The translations under genes and the position numbers were made by a program. This document shows, piece by piece, positions 8,806-17,476 of a stretch of DNA of 40,038 nucleotides. The notes below the pieces were generated by a model. It had not been told where the DNA came from. It ran no database searches and worked only from the letters and a program-made list of their open reading frames with translations. Position 1 is the first letter of the stretch. Each line of letters begins with the position of its first letter. Where the stretch lies: contig JBDTLT010000024.1 of NCBI GenBank assembly GCA_039934635.1, positions 1 through 40,038 of the forward strand, given 5' to 3'. This DNA comes from DATLFA01 sp039934635. GTDB taxonomy: Bacteria > Actinomycetota > Acidimicrobiia > Acidimicrobiales > WLNW01.

Positions 8806-10385
8806 CGCGCCCGAGTCGGGCAAGTCGCGTTCGCGACAACGAGTGAGCTCGACGGCGACGCAATGCCGAGCAGTACGAAGAATCGGGCTGACGGTGTCGA
8901 TGGATCGACAAGTTCGTCCCAGTGATCGGCGAGCACTCGGTCGATGTTGTCGGTCGCGACCGCCGCCAACGCGAGCGCGGCCGCTGTGTCGGCACGCGTG
9001 AACTCGACGCCCCACGGCGGCGGCGGGTCCCAGTCGATATAGGCAAGCGCGCCCGTGTCGCTGGTGTCCGCCACGTCGGCCAGCCGCTGGAGCTTGCCGC
9101 TCGCGACATTGCCCAGCCACAGCGCGATCACCGCGCGGGCTTGGCCGTCAGCGACGCAGGGCGGCGCGCTGTACGACCGCGTCGGCGGCAACCCCACCGC
9201 CCACGAGCCGGCCTGCACCGCGGTCCACAACAGGTTGAGCCCGGCGTGATTGCAGGGCAGCGACTCGTCCGATAGCCCCGGATGGATCTGTCCGTCTGCC
9301 GACCACGCCTGTTCGACCGACACGTTCTTGCGCACCGGTCCCTCGAGCACGGAAAGGTACTCACTCGGCCCGCATAGAGCGTTGCCCACAACCGGCTCCG
9401 CGCGCTGACGCACTTCGCTGAGTTGGCCCGCGACCGCGACCGGAACGTGATCGAGGACGGTGGAGATCACGTGCTGCCAGTCATCGATACGGTCCTCGTA
9501 GTGCACGTAGGCGCAGTAGTCGACGGCGCCGATCTTTTCGCATTGCTGATGGTCCGCCGGCCGGTTGAGCACGTCCGCGCGCGCCGTTGCCTCGCCGGCG
9601 GAGGCAGTGGCGGTCTGCGCGACGCCTGACACCACCACGAGGACGGCGAGCGCCACGAAGGCAACACCGAGACGACGTCCTACACCGTCGCGGGCGAGCG
9701 CGACCGCGGCCATCACCGCACACCACGCCGCGAGCCACACTAGGTGCCAGAGCGCTGGCCGGTCATCGAGTGCCGGAAGGAGCGAGGGCGAGGACGGCGT
9801 CCTGAACCCGAGAAACCGCACTCGGCTGGTGGCTGATTTGTCGAGAGAATCGGCGAGCGCGATCGTGATGGCTATCGTTGGCACGACGAACATCGAGCGC
9901 GGGAGCCACCGAGCAACGGCAACACCGACGATGGCAGCGCCGCCGACGATCAACAAACCGATGGCCATCTCATCGATCGCGGGCGAACCCGACAGTCTGT
10001 CGTGGTTCGATATGACGATCAGCGCCCCGGCGAGTAGCACCGCGACCACTGGGACGAGAGCGAGACCGCCGAGCAGGAAGCCGGCTGTCCTCGCCGCCGG
10101 CGAGACCGGCAGTGTGTCAGCCAACTCTGACACTCGATGACGGCGGTCGCGCAGCGCCGCCAGGTTGGTCGCGACCATGATCGCCCAGCCGAGCGGGACG
10201 AGGCCGAGGATCAGTTCGATCGACGCCTGCCACCGCAGGTGGTTGCCGTCGGTGGCCGCGATGATCAGGAACGGAGTGAGAAGTACGAAGACGATGACGC
10301 CCTTGTTGCGGATCATGCGCCGCGCTTCGCCTCGACCCAGCGCCAGTGCCTCGCGGCCTGAGGAGTTCAACAAATGAGTCTTCAC
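8802..10385 (-). CDS. ABC-2-type permease with large extracytoplasmic domain
   Basis: This 527-residue protein starts at GTG 10385, which overlaps the ATPase stop (GTGA). The N-terminal half has about six membrane segments (VIVFVLLTPFLIIAA, then LGLVPLGWAIMVA and others, up to LGVAFVALAVLVVVSGVAQ). A soluble C-terminal part follows, beginning with an Ala-rich linker and a Cys pair (Cys-x8-Cys, QQC...DYCAYVHYEDRI, near residue 282) and ending without further helices. A similar Cys-pair domain is known in actinobacterial ABC-2 permeases encoded next to sigma factors; its function is not established. Together with the ATPase it should form an exporter whose outside domain may sense or process the substrate. 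The last codons overlap the next gene as TTGA. Confidence 0.8.
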   Translation of the reverse strand: MKTHLLNSSGREALALGRGEARRMIRNKGVIVFVLLTPFLIIAATDGNHLRWQASIELILGLVPLGWAIMVATNLAALRDRRHRVSELADTLPVSPAARTAGFLLGGLALVPVVAVLLAGALIVISNHDRLSGSPAIDEMAIGLLIVGGAAIVGVAVARWLPRSMFVVPTIAITIALADSLDKSATSRVRFLGFRTPSSPSLLPALDDRPALWHLVWLAAWCAVMAAVALARDGVGRRLGVAFVALAVLVVVSGVAQTATASAGEATARADVLNRPADHQQCEKIGAVDYCAYVHYEDRIDDWQHVISTVLDHVPVAVAGQLSEVRQRAEPVVGNALCGPSEYLSVLEGPVRKNVSVEQAWSADGQIHPGLSDESLPCNHAGLNLLWTAVQAGSWAVGLPPTRSYSAPPCVADGQARAVIALWLGNVASGKLQRLADVADTSDTGALAYIDWDPPPPWGVEFTRADTAAALALAAVATDNIDRVLADHWDELVDPSTPSARFFVLLGIASPSSSLVVANATCPTRAR

Positions 10386-11257
10386 GCGGCCGACGCTTCT
10401 TCGCCCATGGCGCGCTCGCCCGCCAACAACAGGTACGCATCTTCGATCGTCGGCTCGGCCGGTTCGGCGCGGTCCGGCGCGTCGCCAATCACGCGATAGC
10501 GACCCGACGCGGTTCGCCAGGAAAGCCGGGCGCCGTCTCCGGGATGATCGGCGAGCCAGACCTTTCCCGCGGCGACTGCCGCGAGGTCGGCCGGTGTGCC
10601 GTCGTAGAGCACGCGACCCTCGTCGATCACCGCAACTCGCCCGCACATCGCCGACACGTCTTCGGTCTGATGTGTGGCGAGCACGACGGTGTGATGCTCG
10701 GCCACTGTGCCCACAACCTCGCGGAAGCGAAGCCGTTGCTCGGGGTCGAGGCCGGCCGTCGGCTCATCGAGCACCAATAGCTGCGGATGACCGAGCAACG
10801 CCTGCGCGATCGCAACACGACGACGCATCCCACCGGAGAGTTTGCCGATGCGTTTGTGCATCACTGTGCCGAGGCCAACTTGGTCGAGCACGCGCCGAAC
10901 TTCGTCATGGCGCTGCCGGCGATCGGTCAGTTCCTTGAGGATGGCGATGTAGTCGACGAACTCGAAGGTCGTGAACCGGGTGTGGAAACCGGGCTCTTGC
11001 GGGACGTACCCGAGTGTGCAGCGGATCTCGTAGCGTCCGTCTGCGGTGGCAGGGTCGTGACCCAAGATCCGAACGGTGCCCGAATCGGGAGCGAGCGCGG
11101 TCGCGAGAATCCGCAAGAGTGTCGTCTTCCCCGCGCCGTTCGGCCCGAGGAAGCCAGTGACACCAGTACCGAGATCGAGATCGATGCCATCCAGCGCGAC
11201 AGTGCGCCCAAACGAACGGCGCACGTCACGGACCGAGACGATGGACTCAATGCTCAT
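10382..11257 (-). CDS. ABC transporter ATP-binding protein
   Basis: This 291-residue ATPase is complete: Walker A GPNGAGKT at 38-45, Q-loop in GYVPQEPGF near 87, signature LSGGM at 140-144, Walker B LLVLDEP at 160-166, D-loop AGLD and H-loop LATHQTED near 195. It is of the ABC-2/DrrA/CcmA export type, energising the permease(s) encoded immediately downstream. About 60 residues after the ATPase core form a C-terminal extension. ATG 11257 overlaps the anti-sigma TGA (ATGA) and its own TGA overlaps the permease GTG, so its translation is coupled on both sides. The link with an ECF sigma factor suggests induction by a cell-surface or antimicrobial stress; that is inference. Confidence 0.94.
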   Translation of the reverse strand: MSIESIVSVRDVRRSFGRTVALDGIDLDLGTGVTGFLGPNGAGKTTLLRILATALAPDSGTVRILGHDPATADGRYEIRCTLGYVPQEPGFHTRFTTFEFVDYIAILKELTDRRQRHDEVRRVLDQVGLGTVMHKRIGKLSGGMRRRVAIAQALLGHPQLLVLDEPTAGLDPEQRLRFREVVGTVAEHHTVVLATHQTEDVSAMCGRVAVIDEGRVLYDGTPADLAAVAAGKVWLADHPGDGARLSWRTASGRYRVIGDAPDRAEPAEPTIEDAYLLLAGERAMGEEASAA

Positions 11258-12120
11258 GCGATGCTCCTGATGTCGATGCTCTCGCGTTGGAGAACGGTGA
11301 TGGTGATGGCGGCCGCGGCGACGAGTCCGAGGACGATCTGTCCGGTCGGGCCGAAGAGCAGCGAACGACCGATCGGGTCGTCCGCAGAACTGCTACCGAT
11401 CGCGCCGATCCTGCGCGCGATGGGCCCGAAGGTCGCGGCGCAGGCGCAGACCCACGCGCCGGCCAGGGCGGCCGCGACGATCATCGGTTCGATCCGAGTC
11501 GAGAGCGCAACCGCGGATGTGGACAGCGCCAGCGATGGCAGCAACCACGCGGCCGCCTCCCATTCGTTTCCCGGCAGCAGAAGCGCAGCTACTCCTGTGA
11601 ACACCAACGTCGTCGCGAGTACCGCGATCGTGCGGATGAGCAAGAGCCACGACGCGCGCGTCGACGCGACCGTGCTCATCTCTGCACTGGCATCGACGCG
11701 ACGACTGAAAGCGGCGGCCACACCGGCGACGGGCAGCAGCGGCGCAACGATGAGGAACGTCCCTACGCCCCCCCGAACGTCGCTCGCAACAACGGCGAAG
11801 GTCAATGAGACGACGATGCCGGCCAGCCAAGAGACGCGCAGTGACGGGGTGACCCCGAGTAACCGCGCCACGTGATCGGCGACGCCCAGCCTCCGCGCAA
11901 TCCGCTCGATGAAAGTCGGCGACGGGGCGTCGACGGTATCGACGATGCCGGCCAAGATGGCGGCCGACCGTTCTTCGGTTGCACGGGGCATCACAAACAC
12001 CAAGCTTTCGCGGCATTGGTGACAGTCGAGGAGGTGTGGTTCGAGCGACGCAGCCTCGGCGGGCGACGCGATACCCCCCACGTAGCGTTCGAGCGTCTCG
12101 GTGGATGCGTGCCAGGTCAC
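11254..12120 (-). CDS. zinc-finger (zf-HC2) anti-sigma factor, polytopic
   Basis: The 288-residue product begins with a zinc-binding anti-sigma domain: EPHLLDCHQCRESL gives the H-x3-C-x2-C motif near residues 28-35, and a conserved leading His lies in TWHASTETLERYV. Family knowledge says this domain holds a cognate ECF sigma factor inactive. About six membrane helices follow from residue 100 onward, instead of the single helix of many anti-sigma factors, so it is a polytopic sensor in the inner membrane. GTG 12120 overlaps the sigma-factor stop (GTGA) and the stop overlaps the ATPase start (ATGA). The signal sensed is unknown; coupling to an ABC exporter suggests membrane or compound stress. 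Confidence 0.85.
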   Translation of the reverse strand: MTWHASTETLERYVGGIASPAEAASLEPHLLDCHQCRESLVFVMPRATEERSAAILAGIVDTVDAPSPTFIERIARRLGVADHVARLLGVTPSLRVSWLAGIVVSLTFAVVASDVRGGVGTFLIVAPLLPVAGVAAAFSRRVDASAEMSTVASTRASWLLLIRTIAVLATTLVFTGVAALLLPGNEWEAAAWLLPSLALSTSAVALSTRIEPMIVAAALAGAWVCACAATFGPIARRIGAIGSSSADDPIGRSLLFGPTGQIVLGLVAAAAITITVLQRESIDIRSIA

Positions 12121-12677
12121 GTCAGGGCCGTCCTTGTGATGGTGCTTCGCAGTTCGAGTCGGGCGCGGGCCATACGGGTCTTGACCGTGCCTTGGGGGAT
12201 GCCGAGCAGTTGCGCGGCCTCGCGGTTGGTCAGCCCGTCGAGGACGGTGGCCTGTACGACGGCGCGGAGCTCCGGTGACAACGATTCGATGGCGCCGGCG
12301 AGGTCACCGTGCGCGACACCGACGAGCACTTGCTCTTCGGCGGACACCATGGTCTCGTCCTTCGCCAGCGCCTGTTGCGCGTGGCGCCGCTCTCGTCGGA
12401 GTTGATCGATCAGCCGGCGGATGGCAATCCCCCAGAGCCACGCGGCGACTTCGCCCTCGCCGCGATAGGCGCCGGGCTTGCGCCACACGGCGAGGAACGC
12501 GTCGTGCATCGCTTGATTGACGACGTTGGCGTCAGCGCAGCGATAGGACAGGCGAGCGAGGAGCCACGCCGCGTGGTGCTCGTAGAACTCGTCGAGCGCG
12601 GTGCGGTCGCCGTCCGCCATGGCGTGCAGGAGTGTCGCGTCGTTGCGACCTCGTGCTCGTCCGTGTTGCGACGTCAT
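12117..12677 (-). CDS. ECF RNA polymerase sigma factor
   Basis: This 186-residue sigma-70 family protein has sigma region 2 (about 15-85, with HDAFLAVWRKPGAYRGEGEVAAWLWGIAIRRLID) and region 4 (about 125-180, with LSPELRAVVQATVLDGLTNREAA and the helix-turn-helix GIPQGTVKTRMARAR). ATG 12677 gives a normal family N-terminus; an upstream in-frame ATG would add 16 residues with no family match. There is no strong Shine-Dalgarno. The next gene, a zinc-finger anti-sigma factor, overlaps by GTGA, the standard cognate pairing. It heads a five-gene coupled operon and probably transcribes its own promoter, a candidate for which lies just upstream. Confidence 0.93.
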   Translation of the reverse strand: MTSQHGRARGRNDATLLHAMADGDRTALDEFYEHHAAWLLARLSYRCADANVVNQAMHDAFLAVWRKPGAYRGEGEVAAWLWGIAIRRLIDQLRRERRHAQQALAKDETMVSAEEQVLVGVAHGDLAGAIESLSPELRAVVQATVLDGLTNREAAQLLGIPQGTVKTRMARARLELRSTITRTALT

Positions 12678-12686
12678 AACCACCAC

Positions 12687-12715
12687 TGTCGCACCAACCG
12701 CGCCAAATGGTTTTT
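12687..12715 (-). promoter_or_regulatory. candidate ECF-type promoter of the sigma operon
   Basis: On the minus strand AAAAACC (12715-12709) is followed after 17 nt by CGACA (12691-12687), resembling the AAC / CGTC-type elements of ECF promoters. The start point would fall a few bases before ATG 12677, giving an almost leaderless message and possible autoregulation. The match is partial, so this is tentative. Confidence 0.3.
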
Positions 12716-12740
12716 GCGGCACCATCCGCCGCCGGCGCTA

Positions 12741-14357
12741 CTACGTCATCATCGCCTCGGGAATGTGCGTTGACGCCGCAATCGCCCTGAGTTCGTCGAC
12801 CAAGAGTTCGTCGAGTTCGTCGAGTTCGTCGTGCTGCGCGGTGACCAGAGCATTTCGGCGCGGCGCCCGCCAGAGCGTGAAACCGGCGGCGAGGAGCGCG
12901 ATCAAAGCACCGGCCGTGAGCGCGTCACCCAGACCGGCGGCGAATGCATCGCGCGTCCTGTCGGCGAGTTGCTGACCGCTGGGGCCCATTCTCGCGGCAA
13001 CCGCCAATCCGGCGCCGGCGGATTCTTCGACGTGATGCGCGGCCTCGGGAGGAAGGCCCACCGTCGCTCCGCTGATCGAATTGCGGTAACCGGCGTTGTA
13101 CAGCGATCCGAGGATGGCAATGCCGAGCGCGGAGCCGAACTCGCGCGAGAGATCGTTCACGGCCGAGCCGACGCCCTGTTTCGCTCGCGGCAACGATGTC
13201 ACGATGGCCGTCGTCGCCGGCGTCGACGTGAACGCCATCCCGAAACCGACCACGATCAGCCCGGCGAGAAAGTGCCAATAGCTGGAGTCGCCGTCGAGCA
13301 GCGACAACAGACCGAGACCGGCAGCCAGGCACGCGAGACCGGTCGACATGACGGCGCGTTGGCCGAACTTCTCGACAAGATGCGGCGCGACTCGCGACAT
13401 CGGCATGACGACCATCCCCAGCGGCAGGAGGCACACGGCGCTGTGCAACGGGCTGTAGCCCAGCATCAGCAACAGAAACTGCAGGCCGACGAGGAAGAAG
13501 CCGAAAAGGCAGAGGAACTGCACGGTCAGACCGAGCGTGCCCGTGCTGAATCCTCGCAACCGGAACAGCCGAACATCGAGCATGGGTGTCGGCGTGCGCA
13601 ACTCCCAGCACACGAACGAAACGAGCGCAGTTGCGGCGACGACGAGGCCGGTGATCGCGGTGGTCGCGGTCCAACCCGCTTCTGCGCCGTCGATGATTGC
13701 AAAGATCAGCGCGCCGATGCCGATACCGGAGAGCAGATAGCCCGGCATGTCGATGACCGTCTCGTTCGGATCGCACGTGTTGGGTGTGAGCATCAGCGCC
13801 GCGGCGAAGGCCACCGCCGCGAGCACCGCAGTGGCGACGAACGTTGCTCTCCACGTGGCCCATTCGAGGATGAAGCCACAGGTCAACAGGCCGAGGATGG
13901 CACCCGAACTCGCGAACCCGGCCCAGATGCTCACTGCTCGACCACGTTTCGCGGCAGGAAACACCGCAGTGATCGTCGACAAGGTGCCGGGCATGATCAT
14001 CGCCGCACCGATGCCCATCACGACTCGGCACCCGATGAGTACGCCGGCTGACTGGGCGACAGCCGCACACAATGCCGCAAGGCCGAACACCACCGTCCCG
14101 ATGAGCAACAGCGTGCGCCGACCGAAGCGATCCCCGAGCGCGCCGAACGGCAACACGAGAGCGGCCAACGCGACCGTGTAGCCATCCGCGATCCACGTCA
14201 GTTGAGAACTGGTCGTACCGAGATCGAGGCTGATCCCCGTGAGTGCCAGGTTGACACTCGACACCGCAGCAACGACGAGAACGAGTGCGAGGCACATCGA
14301 CGCCAGAATCCCCTTGCGGCCCGCGCCGCCGGTGGAGGAAGTAATTCGACTCTTCAT
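12741..14357 (-). CDS. MFS drug exporter, DHA2 (14-TMS) family
   Basis: The product has 538 residues and about fourteen membrane helices. Motif A, GALGDRFGRRTLLLIG, follows helix 2, and motif C-like glycine patterns (MGIGAAMIMPGTLSTI, then SSGAILGLLTCGFIL) mark the antiporter subgroup of EmrB/QacA exporters. It should expel drugs or cell-made compounds in exchange for protons. ATG 14357 has GAGGGG about eight bases upstream. The gene is divergent from the second BTAD regulator, with 149 bp between starts, so regulation of the exporter by that protein is likely. The cytoplasmic C-terminus carries an acidic DELDELDEL run encoded by a 9-bp tandem repeat. The sigma-factor start lies 63 bp beyond its stop. 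Confidence 0.92.
   Translation of the reverse strand: MKSRITSSTGGAGRKGILASMCLALVLVVAAVSSVNLALTGISLDLGTTSSQLTWIADGYTVALAALVLPFGALGDRFGRRTLLLIGTVVFGLAALCAAVAQSAGVLIGCRVVMGIGAAMIMPGTLSTITAVFPAAKRGRAVSIWAGFASSGAILGLLTCGFILEWATWRATFVATAVLAAVAFAAALMLTPNTCDPNETVIDMPGYLLSGIGIGALIFAIIDGAEAGWTATTAITGLVVAATALVSFVCWELRTPTPMLDVRLFRLRGFSTGTLGLTVQFLCLFGFFLVGLQFLLLMLGYSPLHSAVCLLPLGMVVMPMSRVAPHLVEKFGQRAVMSTGLACLAAGLGLLSLLDGDSSYWHFLAGLIVVGFGMAFTSTPATTAIVTSLPRAKQGVGSAVNDLSREFGSALGIAILGSLYNAGYRNSISGATVGLPPEAAHHVEESAGAGLAVAARMGPSGQQLADRTRDAFAAGLGDALTAGALIALLAAGFTLWRAPRRNALVTAQHDELDELDELLVDELRAIAASTHIPEAMMT
12789..12830 (+). repeat. 9-bp tandem repeat in the MFS C-terminus
   Basis: GAGTTCGTC occurs at 12789 and again in three direct tandem copies at 12804-12830. 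On the coding (minus) strand it gives DELDELDEL in the exporter tail. Unit length is a multiple of three, so copy-number change would keep the frame. Confidence 0.8.
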
Positions 14358-14494
14358 CTCGGTAACCCCTCTGTCGTTGGCCGGACCTTCCCCGGCGATG
14401 CAACGATGCGCTGCGCCGCTTACATCTCGCTGGTGTTGCGCTTTCAGGCGAGGCTCAGATCGCGGCGTCCGACGTGGGCGGCCCAGGTCCGCAC

Positions 14495-14500
14495 TACAGT
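14495..14500 (+). promoter_or_regulatory. -10 box of a leaderless promoter for the second BTAD regulator
   Basis: TACAGT (TANNNT) ends 6 nt before GTG 14507, the same geometry as in front of the first BTAD gene. No obvious -35 and no Shine-Dalgarno are present. The 149-bp space shared with the divergent MFS gene shows no striking palindrome. Confidence 0.5.
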
Positions 14501-14506
14501 CGGGCC

Positions 14507-17476
14507 GTGGAGATCTGCGTGCTCGGGCCCGTCGAACTCGTCGGGGGCACCGGCGAGAACGTGGTGTTGCCCGGTGCCAAGATGCGCGGACTCGTGGCGA
14601 TGCTGGCGTTGGACGCGGGGCGCACCGTAACGGCGCAACGACTCATCGACGCCTTGTGGGGCGAACAAGAGGTGAATGGCCCGAACGCGTTGCAGGTCAT
14701 CGTCTCCAAGCTGAGACGGATGCTGGCGGACGCGGGCGAGCCGGGTTGCATCACGACGCAACCCGCCGGCTACCGCCTCGACATCGAGCGCGACTCGGTC
14801 GACGCGTTGCGCTTCGAATCACTCGTCGACCAAGCCCGCAGCGTCGTCGATCACCCGGCTTCGGTCACCGCATTGCTCGGACCGGCCCTCGAATTGTGGC
14901 GAGGCAACCCACTCGTCGATGTGCCGGAGACCGAGATCGCGAATGCAATGCGATCGCGATTGGAAGAGCTGCGTAAGGTTGCGGTCGACGAATTGTTCGA
15001 CGCGCAGCTCTCGCTCGGACAACATCAACGAATCGTTCCCGAGTTGGAGGCACTCGTCGCGGAGGATCCGCTGCGAGAGCGGAGGTGGGGGCAGCTCATC
15101 CGCGCGCTCTATGGCTCTGGGCGGCAGGCCGATGCGATGAGGGCTTACCAGCGCGCCCGCGACGTACTGATCGAACAGATCGGCGTCGAGCCGGGCCCCG
15201 AGTTGCGTCGCATCGAAGCTGCCGTGCTGGCCCAGGACGAGTCACTGCTCGCCCCGCCGGTGGCCGCCGCTCCCGACGCGCCGATCGGTGACGGCTTTCG
15301 CCGGCGAGGCAATGTTCGCTATCCGGTCGGCCGCTGCTTCGGACGCGCCGACGAGGTCGAGCTACTCAAAGGCCTCGTCGAACGACACCGGCTGGTGACG
15401 CTCACCGGGCCCGGCGGTGTGGGCAAGACGCGCCTTGCGTTGGAGCTGTGCATGGCTCTGAAGGATGACGTGGCGGACGGCGTGTGGTGGGTCGAGTTGG
15501 CCGCCGCGAGGAACGAGGCGGACGTGCTCTCGGCGCTGCACCGATCGCTGCGCATGGACGTCGGCACCGTCACCGATCCGCAATCAGCGCTCAATGCGGT
15601 TGTCACGGCCCTCGCGGATCGAGCGGCGATACTCGTGCTCGACAACTGCGAGCACGTCCTCAGCGCCGTCGTCCCGGTAGTCGAAGAACTCCTGGGGAGC
15701 TGCGGACATCTCCGCGTCCTGGCGACCAGCCGTGAGGGTCTCGACGTCTCGGCCGAACGGTTGTTTGCAGTGGTGCCGCTGCACGCGTCGGCCGCCGTCG
15801 AATTGTTCGAGGCACGGTGCGGAGGATCTGTCGAAGAGGGTGGCTCCGCCGCGGCAATCCTCGAGATCTGTGAACGACTCGATCGCTTGCCTCTTGCGTT
15901 GGAGCTCGCTGCCGCGCGCACGAGGCACCTACGGCTCGAGGAGATTCGTGATCGTCTGTCGAATCGTTTCGAGCTCCTCCGCGATGGCGCGCGAACGATG
16001 CAGGCGCATCAACGCAATCTCCGCGCCGTCGCCGATTGGAGTTACGAACTACTCGAAGAGCCCGAGCGAGTGGTGTTCGAGCGCTTATCGGTGTTTGCCG
16101 ACGGCGCCACCGTCGACTCGGCGCGCCAGGTCTGCGCAACGCCGGACGTCGCGCGCGCCGACGTCGAGCGTCTGCTCGACCGCCTCGTCGACAAGTCGCT
16201 TGTACTCGCCGACCGTTCCGGGGGTCGAACGCGATTCCGGATGCTGCAGACGCTCGCCGACTACGCCAGCGAACGGCTGGATCTACGCGGCAGTCGAGAC
16301 GAGACGCTCCGCGCCCACGCTCAGTGGGCACTCGCGTTGGCGCGTACCGTCGAGTTCGGAGCCCGGACCGATGGAGCAACCGTTGCGTCGGTCCAAGACG
16401 AAGATGTCGCCATCCGCGACGCGATCGGCTGGTCGTTGGCCAGCGATCCGACGGTGGCGTTGCAGATGTGCGACGCGTTGTCGGCCTTCTGGTTCGGAAC
16501 AATGCGCGTATCGGTTGGTTGGGAATGGTTGTCGGCCGCGTTATTCGCCGCGGAGCTGAGTGATCCGGCGCTACGCGCATCGGCGTCGGCATGGGCGACC
16601 GTATTCGCAACCATGGTGCAGGACATCGCAACCGCGCAGCGCCACGCCGACAGCGCGTTGTCCTTCGAACGTGCCCTGGGCGACCCCGCGCGACTCGGCA
16701 AGATCGGCTTCGCACTCGCGATCGCCGCGGGTTATCGCAGCGACAGCCAGGCGGCAGAGTGGATCGCAGAAGCTCGACGGCACTTTGCCGACGCCGGAGT
16801 GCCTGTTGGCCTCGGTCACGCCAGCTTCGCCGAGGGAGCAGCCCACCTCGTCTGCGGCGAAATCGATGCGGCGGCAGTGAGTTTGCGCAGTTCGATCACA
16901 ATCTTCCGTGAGCAGGGAGACCATCTCGGTCTGATCCTCGCCGTGAGTCGGCTGGGCGAGCTGTCGTCACGCCAAGGCGACACCGAACTGTTCGCCGAGA
17001 TGCACGCGGAGTTGCTCGAGCTTGGTCTTGCGAGTCGATCCGGCGGCGTCATCGCAGGCGCAACCGCGCGGCTGGCCCACGCTCGACTCATACAGGGCGA
17101 TATCGACGAAGCACAACGACTAGCTCGCACGGCACTCGCGTCGAGCAGTGAGAGCTTCATGCCAATCGTCAACGGCTACGCCTTCAGATCCGCCGGGCTC
17201 GTGAACCTGCGTCTGGGCCACGTTCCGGAGGGTCGGGGCCATCTGCGCGCTGCCATCGAAGCCTTCGAGCAAGGTGCGGGCAACGTCGGCGTCGGCCAGG
17301 CGGCGCTGTGCTGGATCGATCTCAGCGAATCGTGCAGTCACGCGGGCGAGACCGATGACGCGCGGTGGGCCGCCGAGAAGGCCGTCGAGATCGCGAACGC
17401 AGCCGGTGATCCGTGGGTGCGCGAACAGGCCGACGCCCAGATGGCGCTGATCGCCGCCGCGACGCTGGCGCCCTAG
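14507..17476 (+). CDS. AfsR/SARP-type regulator: BTAD, NB-ARC ATPase, TPR (second copy)
   Basis: The protein has 989 residues when started at GTG 14507, where the winged helix begins at once (VEICVLGPVELVG). An upstream ATG at 14474 would add eleven residues and ignores the TANNNT box 6 nt before the GTG. Domain order matches the regulator at 2086: winged helix (about 1-95), BTAD (about 100-245, GSGRQADAMRAY and EPGPEL), NB-ARC with P-loop GPGGVGKT near 301-308, Walker B ILVLDNCEHV near 376 and RLPLALELAAARTRHL near 460, then TPR-like helices to the end. The two are clear paralogs but well diverged. Divergence from the MFS exporter suggests that gene as a target. Its last 357 bp are overlapped on the other strand by the PAP2 gene. 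Confidence 0.93.
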   Translation: MEICVLGPVELVGGTGENVVLPGAKMRGLVAMLALDAGRTVTAQRLIDALWGEQEVNGPNALQVIVSKLRRMLADAGEPGCITTQPAGYRLDIERDSVDALRFESLVDQARSVVDHPASVTALLGPALELWRGNPLVDVPETEIANAMRSRLEELRKVAVDELFDAQLSLGQHQRIVPELEALVAEDPLRERRWGQLIRALYGSGRQADAMRAYQRARDVLIEQIGVEPGPELRRIEAAVLAQDESLLAPPVAAAPDAPIGDGFRRRGNVRYPVGRCFGRADEVELLKGLVERHRLVTLTGPGGVGKTRLALELCMALKDDVADGVWWVELAAARNEADVLSALHRSLRMDVGTVTDPQSALNAVVTALADRAAILVLDNCEHVLSAVVPVVEELLGSCGHLRVLATSREGLDVSAERLFAVVPLHASAAVELFEARCGGSVEEGGSAAAILEICERLDRLPLALELAAARTRHLRLEEIRDRLSNRFELLRDGARTMQAHQRNLRAVADWSYELLEEPERVVFERLSVFADGATVDSARQVCATPDVARADVERLLDRLVDKSLVLADRSGGRTRFRMLQTLADYASERLDLRGSRDETLRAHAQWALALARTVEFGARTDGATVASVQDEDVAIRDAIGWSLASDPTVALQMCDALSAFWFGTMRVSVGWEWLSAALFAAELSDPALRASASAWATVFATMVQDIATAQRHADSALSFERALGDPARLGKIGFALAIAAGYRSDSQAAEWIAEARRHFADAGVPVGLGHASFAEGAAHLVCGEIDAAAVSLRSSITIFREQGDHLGLILAVSRLGELSSRQGDTELFAEMHAELLELGLASRSGGVIAGATARLAHARLIQGDIDEAQRLARTALASSSESFMPIVNGYAFRSAGLVNLRLGHVPEGRGHLRAAIEAFEQGAGNVGVGQAALCWIDLSESCSHAGETDDARWAAEKAVEIANAAGDPWVREQADAQMALIAAATLAP

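Noticed and set aside
10787..11875. Plus-strand frame of 362 codons across the ABC ATPase and anti-sigma genes
   Set aside because: It crosses two genes that have intact catalytic motifs; its own product is Ala/Thr/Arg-rich and featureless.
12831..14051. A 406-residue open frame on the plus strand opposite the MFS exporter
   Set aside because: Its product is rich in Arg, Gly, Asp and His without any domain, and the opposite frame is a complete membrane transporter; GC-rich codon bias opens such antisense frames.
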